Translations under genes and position numbers: made by a program
Part shown: in pieces, positions 18,759-27,117 of the stretch
Numbering within the stretch: the stretch's first letter is position 1
Layout: every line of letters begins with the position of its first letter
Notes under the pieces: generated by a model
What the model saw: the letters and a program-made list of their open reading frames with translations, nothing else
Told to the model about the DNA's origin: nothing
Database searches by the model: none
Assembly (NCBI GenBank): GCA_964609795.1
Contig: CAZSTC010000002.1
Coordinates: 53,276-117,275, forward strand
From: UBA1412 sp964609795
GTDB taxonomy: Bacteria > Verrucomicrobiota > Verrucomicrobiia > Limisphaerales > UBA1412
Direction: 5' to 3'
Length of the DNA stretch: 64,000 nucleotides

Positions 18759-19676
18759 ATGCCAACCTCAAAATTACAAATCTTATGGCAAGTTTCCCTG
18801 GAGGTGCACTCAACTTCTGAGGATGCGATTACGGAATTATTTATCCGCCTTTTCGGAGATAGCATTTCTCCTTCAGCGTGGCAATTGCACGAAAGCCCGC
18901 GTGTGAAAGTATCATTTTATACAGCGGAACTTCCGGCTTCAGTCCAGGCAATACGCACGCTCATTAAGCAAGAGCTTCTGAAGCTGGAGGAGGCTGGTTT
19001 GGATGTTTCCTCTTCCAAACTGAGTATCCGCAAAATAAAAAAAGAAAACTGGGCTGAATCTTGGAAACGCCATTTCCATGTTCTTACTTTCGATAAAAAA
19101 CTGATGATCGCGCCCAGCTGGAGCAAGCGAAAGGCTTTAAAAAATATGGTACGTCTGGTGCTTGACCCCGGATTGAGCTTCGGCACAGGACATCATCCCA
19201 CTACCAGCTATTGCCTCAATCAAGTTGTGAAATATGCTCCAACGCAAGATTCCAAAGCATCTATGCTCGATATTGGCTGCGGGACCGGCATCCTATCTAT
19301 TGCCGCAGCCCGATTAGGGTACTCGCCTGTGTTTGGTTTCGATAATGACGAAGAGGCCATTCATAACTCAATTAAGAATGCTGAACTCAACCAAGCTGAA
19401 GAACTGATATCGTTCAAAACCCTCGGAGTAGAAAAAATGAGTCTCGACAAAAATGACGTCTGGGATCTGGTCTGCGCCAACCTGGAAGCCCCTCTTCTCA
19501 TAGAGATGGCTGAACGGATCGCCGCTAAAGTTGCTTCCAATGGTAAACTTGTTATCGCAGGAATTCTAACACATCAATTTGAGGCAGTTCAGAAGGCTTA
19601 TTCCAAGCAGGGATTCCGTCTGGAAGACAGCTCATCCGGAGGAGAATGGACTTCGGGCACCTTAGTGAAAAAGTAA
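18759..19676 (+). CDS. prmA: Ribosomal protein L11 methyltransferase
   Basis: A 305-residue S-adenosylmethionine-dependent enzyme that trimethylates ribosomal protein L11. The N-terminal L11-recognition domain is followed by KENWAESWKRHFH and DPGLSFGTGHHPTT, the typical PrmA linker and pre-domain. Motif I is LDIGCGTGILSIAAARLG and the catalytic-site block is LVCANLEAPLL, which in many PrmA proteins reads NILA. Length fits the family. No ribosome binding site is obvious. The hotdog-fold gene starts four bases after its stop, so the two are co-transcribed. Confidence 0.93.
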   Translation: MPTSKLQILWQVSLEVHSTSEDAITELFIRLFGDSISPSAWQLHESPRVKVSFYTAELPASVQAIRTLIKQELLKLEEAGLDVSSSKLSIRKIKKENWAESWKRHFHVLTFDKKLMIAPSWSKRKALKNMVRLVLDPGLSFGTGHHPTTSYCLNQVVKYAPTQDSKASMLDIGCGTGILSIAAARLGYSPVFGFDNDEEAIHNSIKNAELNQAEELISFKTLGVEKMSLDKNDVWDLVCANLEAPLLIEMAERIAAKVASNGKLVIAGILTHQFEAVQKAYSKQGFRLEDSSSGGEWTSGTLVKK

Positions 19677-19680
19677 AAAT

Positions 19681-20100
19681 ATGGAAGATATTAAAAGTTT
19701 TTTGAAACGCGACAACTTTAGCAACCTGGTTGGAATTGAACTTTTAGAAGTTAAACCGGGTTATGCCCGCACGAAACTTGAAATCAAACCTCATCATCTG
19801 AACGGTTTTCGAGCCGTTCATGGGGGCGTAATCTTCACCTTAGCTGATTTAGCTTGCGCCGCTGCAAGCAATGCAGAAGGTCAGCTTACCGTTTTAGTCA
19901 GTGCTTCTATTCACTACATTAAAAGCGGTAAGGGAGGAACCCTTTTTGCTGAAGCGAAAAAAATATGCTCGAATGCTAAGTTGAGCTCTTTCGAGATTAC
20001 TATCAGCGATGACAAGGCGGAAATAATCGCCTCATTCCAAGGATTGGCTTACCACAAGAAATCAACGCTTTCAGAGGTTATACGCCTTCATCCCGATTAA
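19681..20100 (+). CDS. PaaI-like hotdog-fold thioesterase
   Basis: A 139-residue hotdog protein. NGFRAVHGGVIFTLADLACA is the characteristic HGG(x)ADxA segment in which the glycine pair and the acidic residue shape the active site of PaaI/YbgC acyl-CoA thioesterases. The downstream strands VSASIHYIKSGKGGTL and ISDDKAEIIASFQG complete the fold. The substrate is unknown; phenylacetyl-CoA genes are absent from the window. It is co-transcribed with prmA and converges on the outer-membrane gene after 18 bases. Confidence 0.88.
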   Translation: MEDIKSFLKRDNFSNLVGIELLEVKPGYARTKLEIKPHHLNGFRAVHGGVIFTLADLACAAASNAEGQLTVLVSASIHYIKSGKGGTLFAEAKKICSNAKLSSFEITISDDKAEIIASFQGLAYHKKSTLSEVIRLHPD

Positions 20101-20118
20101 AAAAGATTCTATTCTCCA

Positions 20119-21585
20119 CTACCACGTCAGCCACATTTCTGCCCGGAAAAAATAGGCAGTAGACCTGTAGGCGTCTGAATAATAATCTCCAGGCAAAATA
20201 GTTTCAAAGAGCAAGTGAGTTTTAATGTGTGGGTTCAGGGTGTACTGAAGTTTGCTGTAGACCAGATGTCCCTTAAAAGAACCATCTTCAGTATGAGCAA
20301 TATCGCCCGCCTTGGGGTTTGCCGGAGCAAACATGGGACGATAGCTTGCTTCAAAACCTAATTTGTCCAATGGCGCGACATAGTACCCCAAAAACGGGGA
20401 TGCCATATTCGAATAATCACATGATTTGCCACTATCAATCCGACTGTAAGCCATTGTTTCACTAACCCTGGGATACCTGCCCCATAAAATATCAAAACCA
20501 TTATCGACATCTTTGCCGTTTCTGTCTCCGGATAGATATTCAAAACCAAGCCAAAGTCGATTTTTAAGAGCGTCTTTGAAATCATAGGTCAACTGGGATA
20601 GAGACCCTGCAGCCAACAAATCCCTCCCATTTCTGCGCCCGATCTGCCCCGCTATTTCTGTTGAGAGATTCCAGTGGTCATCAAACTGGTATACGACTTT
20701 TGGACGAATCGTCACATTGTCGCCGTAGTCTGAGCTGATCAAATCACCGGGATATTCATGTTTATAAAGGAACAATGACTCCAAGGTTGTGTTTTTTAGC
20801 GATTTGTTTCGAATCAAAATCATCCCCCCTTGAATATCCTCTTCTGAAAGATATTTCCGGCTTTGCTGCATATCAATGGGTGGCAGCCATGCATCAGAGC
20901 GAGCCGACTGATAGAGATAGATCGCATCCATCGTCGTTTCATCATCAGGGAAACGATATGTAAAACGCCCTGCGTCAAAAAATGAAGTTCTGGAGCCATC
21001 CCTGCTGGTTCCATCCATAATCAGCCAGGGAATCCCCATATCCGACAACTCCTGGCGCCCCAGTCTCAGCTCATAAGAAGATTCTTCCTGTGCAAAAAAT
21101 TTCAAATAGAGATTATCAAAAAGGATTTCACCTGACTCAATTCCGCGCACGGGCGAAGGGTCAATATAATTTCTCAGAACATAAGTAGCACGGGTATGAA
21201 ATGAAAAATAATCTACCGGTTTAATATCTGTCCAAACACGAAATCGATACCGTTGATGGTTATTCTCCGGCTCTGGCAGAGAAGAATTTTGCTGTGCATT
21301 GGCTATGTACTCTTCCCTTGCTCTTAAGTCCGCACCCCATTTAAGCCAGGAGACTGGGTTCTTGGTTTTCTGTATCCATTTCTCTGATAGCTTCCAGGAA
21401 GCATTTTCACCGGAATCCATTGATTCTGCTACTTCCACAGAATCCTTCACCTGTGAAGCAACACTTTTTTCGGATGTTTCTCCGGTGGCACCTGCAGCGC
21501 TAGCCCGGACAGTAACCGAACTATTAGACAAAAGTAATAAAAGGAGTGCAGTAATTATTTTTTGCATCCTGGCGGTATCAACCAT
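20119..21585 (-). CDS. Outer-membrane beta-barrel protein, alginate-export (AlgE)-like
   Basis: A 488-residue protein with a signal peptide (core LLLLLLSNSS, possible cleavage near ASAAGA). From about residue 80 it has alternating beta-strand patterns typical of an outer-membrane barrel: WLKWGADLRAREEYI, HQRYRFRVWTDIKPV, FHTRATYVLRNY, LRLGRQELSD, and it ends in a strand with the aromatic terminus MWLTW. The layout fits the alginate-export/AlgE-like porin family, which also occurs in bacteria that take up or secrete oligosaccharides. Substrate is not determined. An in-frame ATG at 21567 is another possible start. Confidence 0.7.
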   Translation of the reverse strand: MVDTARMQKIITALLLLLLSNSSVTVRASAAGATGETSEKSVASQVKDSVEVAESMDSGENASWKLSEKWIQKTKNPVSWLKWGADLRAREEYIANAQQNSSLPEPENNHQRYRFRVWTDIKPVDYFSFHTRATYVLRNYIDPSPVRGIESGEILFDNLYLKFFAQEESSYELRLGRQELSDMGIPWLIMDGTSRDGSRTSFFDAGRFTYRFPDDETTMDAIYLYQSARSDAWLPPIDMQQSRKYLSEEDIQGGMILIRNKSLKNTTLESLFLYKHEYPGDLISSDYGDNVTIRPKVVYQFDDHWNLSTEIAGQIGRRNGRDLLAAGSLSQLTYDFKDALKNRLWLGFEYLSGDRNGKDVDNGFDILWGRYPRVSETMAYSRIDSGKSCDYSNMASPFLGYYVAPLDKLGFEASYRPMFAPANPKAGDIAHTEDGSFKGHLVYSKLQYTLNPHIKTHLLFETILPGDYYSDAYRSTAYFFRAEMWLTW

Positions 21586-21761
21586 ACGCGTTCTTTCATA
21601 TCACGATTGCCCTGCCCATTTCGAGAGAATATCTAATTGTTTTCAAAATTTCACAACAGGTTGGGCACACAACCTATACCCTCCGTTTTTTTAGGGCCAT
21701 ACATTCAGCCTTAAGTAATCCCACTGTCCAACGTTCAATAAACCCTTTAATTTCAGAGTTG

Positions 21762-21802
21762 AAGGAAGAGAGATTTGGGGTCAAACTCTGAATCGCTTTT
21801 TT
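21762..21802 (+). terminator. Hairpin plus T-run in the leader of the esterase gene
   Basis: TTCAGAGTT (21762-21770) is perfectly complementary to AACTCTGAA (21784-21792), with a 13-base loop, and is followed by TCGC and six T residues (21797-21802). It has terminator form but lies only 25 bases before the start codon at 21827, so it may act as a transcription attenuator of that gene. No upstream plus-strand gene needs a terminator here. Confidence 0.5.
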
Positions 21803-21826
21803 ATCAGAGATAAAGGGCTAAAAATT

Positions 21827-23089
21827 ATGAGAAATTTTTTGTTAATCATTTGCCTGTACTTTTGTTCCCCAGCTCTCTGGACTTCGGCAGACGTTGTAAA
21901 AAATTTAACCACATTTCTGGGTGACACACCTCTCTTTTTTAATCAGGGAGAAACGGTTGACGCGAAATCTCTTTTTTCCACTCAGAAAGGGAAACGCCTC
22001 CTACAAAAACCACTCTCTTCCAGCGATGCTCAAAAGGTCTCAGATTTTTTCTTCCAAGCCTATCAAAGCGAACTTAAGAAAAACTTCGGCACACAGTGGG
22101 GAAAGAGAGAATTGCTGAAAGGAGATTTAAAAATGCCTTTTGAGACACGAATCTCAGGTGAAAAAACAGAAGAAGGCCGAAGCCTTTATATCTCTATGCA
22201 TGGCGGCGGCAATGCCCCCTCGCAGTTAAACAGCCAACAGTGGAAAAATCAAATACTCTTGTACACTCCCGAAGAGGGCGTTTATATCGCACCCCGAGCA
22301 CCTTTTGACGATTGGAATATGTGGTTCAGGCCAGAAATGGATTTTTTCTTTGATCGACTCATCCAGATGGCGGTGATTGAACTCGACGTTAATCCCAATA
22401 AGGTATACCTACTCGGCTACTCAGCCGGCGGCGATGGGGTATATCGAATGGCTCCCCGCATGGCAGATCGCTGGGCCGCTGCGTCAATGATGGCGGGTCA
22501 TCCGGGCGATGTTTCGCCTTTGAACCTGCGCAACATCGGATTTACCCTCTGGGTTGGCGGCAAGGACGCAGCCTACGATAGAAATAAAAAAGCAGTTGAG
22601 TTCGGACAAAAACTGGCTGCATTGAGAGAATCCGACCCTCAAGGCTACTCCCATGAAGCACATATCTTAGAGAATAAATCTCATTGGATGGACTTGGAAG
22701 ATGCTGCCGCTCTTAACTGGATGGCAAAATTCAGACGTAATCCACTACCAGAGAAAATCGCCTGGCGCCAGGAGGAGTCTGAGGCTATACCCAGTTCTTT
22801 CTATTGGGTGAGCATACCTCCCTCCTGCAAGCCCCACAAGGGGGATACCCTCATCATCAATCGCCAATCCAACACTTTTAACATAGAGAAATCCGACTAC
22901 CCGCAAATCACCATCAATCTGAACGATAAAATGATTGATTTCAACAAACCGGTGAGGGTCGTCTTTGGAGAAAAAGAACTTTTTAGCGGAAGGGTCCAAC
23001 GCTCTATCCTGAGCATCTACGAAAGCATTCAAACACGCGGAGATCAGGACTATATTTTCTGCGCACAAATCCAAGTAAACACAAAATAA
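21827..23089 (+). CDS. Secreted alpha/beta-hydrolase (esterase-like)
   Basis: A 420-residue protein with a signal peptide (NFLLIICLYFCSPALWTSADV). The hydrolase fold shows the oxyanion region SMHGGGNAPSQLN, the nucleophile motif GYSAGG (S199), and plausible acid and base residues in WVGGKDAAYD and NKSHWMD. This pattern is shared with the polyhydroxybutyrate depolymerase/feruloyl-esterase type of alpha/beta-hydrolases. The last 110 residues form an added beta-rich domain. The start at 21827 has an AAAGGG element about ten bases upstream. galE follows after 13 bases. Confidence 0.82.
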   Translation: MRNFLLIICLYFCSPALWTSADVVKNLTTFLGDTPLFFNQGETVDAKSLFSTQKGKRLLQKPLSSSDAQKVSDFFFQAYQSELKKNFGTQWGKRELLKGDLKMPFETRISGEKTEEGRSLYISMHGGGNAPSQLNSQQWKNQILLYTPEEGVYIAPRAPFDDWNMWFRPEMDFFFDRLIQMAVIELDVNPNKVYLLGYSAGGDGVYRMAPRMADRWAAASMMAGHPGDVSPLNLRNIGFTLWVGGKDAAYDRNKKAVEFGQKLAALRESDPQGYSHEAHILENKSHWMDLEDAAALNWMAKFRRNPLPEKIAWRQEESEAIPSSFYWVSIPPSCKPHKGDTLIINRQSNTFNIEKSDYPQITINLNDKMIDFNKPVRVVFGEKELFSGRVQRSILSIYESIQTRGDQDYIFCAQIQVNTK

Positions 23090-23102
23090 CTCTATTTAAA
23101 TT

Positions 23103-24122
23103 ATGTCAAAAACTATTCTCTTAACAGGTGGTACCGGTTATATAGGAAGTCACACCGCGGTGGAACTTCTAAATGAAGGATATGAAATTATTTGCGTGGA
23201 TAACTGTTACAATAGCAGCCCAGATGTACTGAATAGAATCGAGAAAATCACCTCCAAGAAGGTTAAATTTTATCATGATGATATTCTCGATGCTGCTGCC
23301 TTAAAGCGTATCTTTTCTGAAAACAAAGTGGATGCAGTTATCCATTTTGCAGGCCTTAAGGCCGTTGGAGAATCGGTTTCCATGCCCTTGCAGTACTACC
23401 ATAACAATATCTCCGGAACCTTGGTTCTCTGCCAGGCGATGAAGGATGCCAATGTTAAAAACATTGTTTTCAGCTCCTCGGCTACCGTTTACGGTTTGCC
23501 AAAATCATTACCGATTCAGGAAAACTTCCCACTCTCAGCCACCAATCCTTACGGACAAACCAAACTGATGATTGAACAAATACTCCAGGATTTATATGTT
23601 TCAGATCCGGGTTGGAGCATTTCTATTTTGCGTTATTTTAATCCCGTTGGAGCTCACAAGAGCGGTTTAATTGGCGAAGCTCCCAAGGGTATTCCCAATA
23701 ACCTCATGCCCTATGTTACCCAAGTTGCCACAGGTAAACTTCCTCAATTAAAAATTTTCGGCAACGACTATCCGACCCCGGACGGAACGGGTGTCCGCGA
23801 CTATATTCACGTGAGCGACCTAGCATCAGGTCATTCGGCTGCACTCAAACGTGTACTCAGCCAAACCGGCATAGATGTTTATAATCTGGGGACCGGTAAA
23901 GGTAACAGCGTCCTGGAACTCCTTCACGCCTTCGAGAAAGCATCGGGAAGAAAAATTCCTTATGAATTTGTTCCTAGACGGTCCGGCGATATCGCCTCTT
24001 GTTATGCTGATCCTACTAAAGCAAAGAAGGAACTTCACTGGGAAACAACTCGAGACTTGAATGAGATGTGTGAGGACTCATGGCGCTGGCAAAGCCAGTC
24101 TTCCGGCAAAACCTCCGATTAA
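23103..24122 (+). CDS. galE: UDP-glucose 4-epimerase
   Basis: A 339-residue short-chain dehydrogenase family enzyme that interconverts UDP-glucose and UDP-galactose with tightly bound NAD. The NAD-binding TGGTGYIGSHT is at residues 8-18, the catalytic serine lies in VFSSSATVYG and the YxxxK pair in NPYGQTKLM. RYFNPVGAHKSGLIGEAPKG is a GalE hallmark that also helps separate it from UDP-glucuronate epimerases. Length is normal. It is the last gene of the two-gene set with the esterase; a decayed region follows. Confidence 0.95.
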   Translation: MSKTILLTGGTGYIGSHTAVELLNEGYEIICVDNCYNSSPDVLNRIEKITSKKVKFYHDDILDAAALKRIFSENKVDAVIHFAGLKAVGESVSMPLQYYHNNISGTLVLCQAMKDANVKNIVFSSSATVYGLPKSLPIQENFPLSATNPYGQTKLMIEQILQDLYVSDPGWSISILRYFNPVGAHKSGLIGEAPKGIPNNLMPYVTQVATGKLPQLKIFGNDYPTPDGTGVRDYIHVSDLASGHSAALKRVLSQTGIDVYNLGTGKGNSVLELLHAFEKASGRKIPYEFVPRRSGDIASCYADPTKAKKELHWETTRDLNEMCEDSWRWQSQSSGKTSD

Positions 24123-24890
24123 CTTTTCTACTCTTGTTTATCTCTCCGGCTCGCGGCTGTATAAAGTCAAAAGCCGGATTTGAAGAGAATTCTGAAATTC
24201 ATATTATTGTTCAGGATTCTCTTGTTCTTTTCATCTCAATAGCAAGTTTTCAATCTCTCACAAGCGCTTTCACCGCGAGAATGTCCTGTATGGACAATAT
24301 ACTGGCAAATAATGACTTACGAACAAAAAGCGGAACGGCTGCCTTTTTCACCCCCCAAGGGATGCAATAAGACCTTTGTCGCAGGCTATTCACCTACCAC
24401 AGAGGTCTGTGCTTTTAAACTGCCTCAAGGAAACTATTCCTCGGATACAGTGCGATAGAACTTCTTTATTTAAGGGAACATAATGAGGCATCTGCGGGAA
24501 CAAATGGGTAGAACTGGGAAAAAAGATATGGACATCATCAGTTCATTGGTAATCTCAAAAAAAATGATGCTGCATTATTAAGTAGAGGTTAAACCCTAAA
24601 AGTGCTAAAAGTTCCCATGTATGGGGATTGAGTCGAAAACCAGTACCGAAAAGAGACGCGAGGAATTGACACACCTTGTTCAAATAAACATGGACTTGGT
24701 TAACAGCAAGCTTCCTGGTCTCTCTAAGGTTTCATGGGATAAATGGGGCACTGAACACAAGGGAGAACAGGTTACCTGTCATGATTATCCAGTCAGTGAT
24801 GAGTTAAAGCTCTTTTACCCTTTCTCCTTCGAGAACACCGAGATTGCATATTTTACCCCGAAAACTGGTGCCAAAAATGAAAATAAATAA
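24123..24890 (+). pseudogene. Decayed lipoprotein-like gene with several frameshifts and stops
   Basis: The 750 bases after galE contain no intact gene but show protein-like stretches in successive frames. A hydrophobic segment followed by cysteine (LTFLLLFISPARGC) resembles a lipoprotein signal. It is followed in other frames by AERLPFSPPKGCNKTFVAGY, then by LFLGYSAIELLYLREHNEA and NWEKRYGHHQFIGNLKKND separated by in-frame stops. An open frame of 89 residues follows (24621-24890, with LPGLSKVSWDKWGTEHKGEQ). The fragments are in the same order and strand, as expected for one degraded gene of roughly 250 codons. The family is unknown. The last open fragment overlaps the next gene's start by 14 bases and could alternatively be a small real gene. 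Confidence 0.5.
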
Positions 24891-26565
24891 CCAGAATAAT
24901 TCTAATAAATATCTTGAACAGAAGGGACCTCAACAAAAAAAGGGGTATTATGTTCTGCGTGTGATTTTAACACCAACCCTTATTTTACATTGGGTGTTAA
25001 CGCTGTTTGCTTTTTTGGGATCAGCAATTTTTACTATACTTTTTACAACTTTTTCCATTAAAGAAAATAGCATAGAGTTTAAGGTCATATCGGGTATTCT
25101 TTTTGCTATTGGCAGCATTCTGATGATTGGATGTATTCGATACTATGCGCGTAAACTGTGTCTCAAAGTAAAAGTGCCCAAAAAATGGGGAAAACGCTGG
25201 ATTCCCCTTCTTGCCTGGCCAGTATTAACGTTATTGATATTTGCAACTTGCATGGTAGTCAGTAATGGATTTTGGAGCCATAATTGTTGGCAATTTTACT
25301 ACACGATTTATATTTTTGTATTTCCTCTTGTCTTGGTATCTGTGCTTGCTGGTTGGTCTCCCTGGGTTTTATTTCTTATTAACCTGTTCTGCTATGGAAC
25401 ATATATTGCATTCTTTGCATTCTACCAGCAAAAGTTGACGGAACTTCGTCCTGTCCCCGCCTCTATTCGTCTATTTTCCATAGTGGTACTCTTCATCTGT
25501 ACTTTGATGATTGGATATGGTTTCTATGAGCGAAATCTGAACCTGGTTTCGCCTCGAGAGGGACGCGTTTTAGACTATGGGGGGCATGGATTCAGATACG
25601 AAAATGGCTGGTCTAGTGTTGATTTGAGCCCTTATTATCCCTGGAATGAAACCAATCTACTCGCTCGATTGGATGCCCCCTCTACCCTGACAATGGAACC
25701 CAAAGATAACCGCAACGGGGAAAACAATACGCACACCGTTCAGTATCCCATTCTGGATGGAGCCGAAGCAATTTATCCTCTGTACGCAGCATTTGCACAA
25801 GCGGTCTATCCCAAGCCCGTGTGGAAAGAAGCAATCGTATTCCACAGTACAATTGAAGGATTTCGTCTATTAACAAAACGACAGGTGGATATTGTCTTTA
25901 ATGCTGCGCCCTCTCCCTCGCAACGAGAGGATGCAAAACTCCAGGGGGCAGAACTAACTTATACTCCCATCGGTCTTGAAGCATTCGTTTTTTTTGTGAA
26001 TAAAGATAATCCGATTACCGGACTCACATCACAACAAATTCGCGATATCTATTCAGGCAAAATACGTAACTGGAAACAACTAGGGGCACCAAGTGGCCGC
26101 ATCCTCGCCTTTCAGCGTCCGGCAAATTCCGGCAGTCAAACAACCATGGAACGCTTTATGGGGGCTACTCCACTGGTTATTCCACTTAAAGAAGAAATGG
26201 TGCGTTCAATGGGCAGTATTGTTGAGCGTGTTGCACGATACCAGGATGTTCCCAACTCCATTGGCTACTCCTTCCGCTATTATTCATCCAAAATGCTTAA
26301 AAACGACTCCATCAAATTTCTAGCCGTAGATGGCATTTATCCTACACCCGAAAATATTGCCAGCCGTCGCTACCCCATAACCGGAGAACTTCTTGCCATT
26401 ACGAGTCAGTATTCCCATCCCAACAGCAAAAAACTAATTGATTGGATTCTCGGTCCCCAGGGACAAGAACTTGTTGAAAAGACAGGATACATTCCTATTT
26501 CGAAGTCATTCGAATCCTCATCTAGTCAGGTGAATGAAGCAAATCCAGCAAAAGATCAAAAATGA
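24877..26565 (+). CDS. Membrane protein with C-terminal PstS-like phosphate/anion-binding domain
   Basis: About 562 residues from the ATG at 24877 (a TTG at 24844 is the upstream alternative). The N-terminal 230 residues hold about six membrane segments (for example LILHWVLTLFAFLGSAIFTI, GILFAIGSILMIGCI, IYIFVFPLVLVSVLAGW). The C-terminal 300 residues form a periplasmic-binding-protein fold of the PstS type: VDIVFNAAPSPSQRE, PIGLEAFVFFVNKDNP, LTSQQIRDIYSGKIRNWKQL and the anion-binding loop ANSGSQTTMERFM. Normal PstS is a free lipoprotein, so this fusion is unusual. No pstCAB genes are near. It probably binds phosphate or a similar anion at the outer face of the inner membrane, perhaps as a sensor. 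Confidence 0.8.
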   Translation: MKINNQNNSNKYLEQKGPQQKKGYYVLRVILTPTLILHWVLTLFAFLGSAIFTILFTTFSIKENSIEFKVISGILFAIGSILMIGCIRYYARKLCLKVKVPKKWGKRWIPLLAWPVLTLLIFATCMVVSNGFWSHNCWQFYYTIYIFVFPLVLVSVLAGWSPWVLFLINLFCYGTYIAFFAFYQQKLTELRPVPASIRLFSIVVLFICTLMIGYGFYERNLNLVSPREGRVLDYGGHGFRYENGWSSVDLSPYYPWNETNLLARLDAPSTLTMEPKDNRNGENNTHTVQYPILDGAEAIYPLYAAFAQAVYPKPVWKEAIVFHSTIEGFRLLTKRQVDIVFNAAPSPSQREDAKLQGAELTYTPIGLEAFVFFVNKDNPITGLTSQQIRDIYSGKIRNWKQLGAPSGRILAFQRPANSGSQTTMERFMGATPLVIPLKEEMVRSMGSIVERVARYQDVPNSIGYSFRYYSSKMLKNDSIKFLAVDGIYPTPENIASRRYPITGELLAITSQYSHPNSKKLIDWILGPQGQELVEKTGYIPISKSFESSSSQVNEANPAKDQK

Positions 26566-26913
26566 TTCTTTCTACATTGCGATATTGACCGGTGCCCAAA
26601 GCCAATGGGTATACATGGGGTTCTTGAATGCTTAGGGGTTAATTTTTAGGGATAATGTTATTGTCTGAATTGGGCTTTACTAGCACAGGGGGATAACAAA
26701 GACAGACGGCTTCATCGTAAAATCATGCTGAGGCAGATAACGTTAGAGCATAATCATCACGTAAGTTCATTTAGTTCACAGGGTGGTGAATATCGGTTTT
26801 GGCAGTTCACAAATCAGTACCTTATAGGGAGATAGGAGGATTTTTTTGCGAGTACAGGAAAGGATCTGAAATGGTAACTCTTTGAATGAGAAGAAGATAG
26901 GTTATACGATGAA
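26566..26913. other. Gene-free stretch with a possible coding remnant
   Basis: No intact gene was found. One plus-strand frame between roughly 26660 and 26880 reads like protein (LHRKIMLRQITLEHNHHVS, GGEYRFWQFTNQYLIGR), then after a stop continues as EDFFASTGKDLKW. It lacks a credible start, so it is at best a fragment of a degraded gene. No terminator or RNA gene was recognised before tRNA-Val. Confidence 0.25.
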
Positions 26914-26988
26914 TGGTGCTCGCTAGAAGATTCGAACTTCTGACCTCTTCCGTGTGAAGGAAGCGCTCTTCCACTAAGCTAAGCGAGC
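26914..26988 (-). tRNA. tRNA-Val (anticodon CAC)
   Basis: A complete cloverleaf on the minus strand. The acceptor stem GCTCGCT pairs with AGCGAGC, the anticodon stem CTTCC pairs with GGAAG around loop TTCACAC (anticodon CAC at 26954-26956, reading GTG codons), and the T-arm is AGAAG-TTCGAAT-CTTCT. The 3' CCA (26914-26916 on the complement) is encoded in the genome. It is isolated between the phosphate-binding-like gene and the symporter gene. Confidence 0.96.
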
Positions 26989-27117
26989 TCATTGTCGCGA
27001 AGCGTGTCGCGACGTGCTTAAGAGGCTAAAGAATTTTGAATAAAAAGCAAGCGTTTTCCGAAAGCCGAGCTCCTTTAAATCAGAATCTCCCTCTTATTTT
27101 TCAAACGTTTTAACCCT

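Noticed and set aside
26989..27010. Repeated TCGCGA elements next to tRNA-Val
   Set aside because: Only two short copies; too little to call a repeat array or attachment site.
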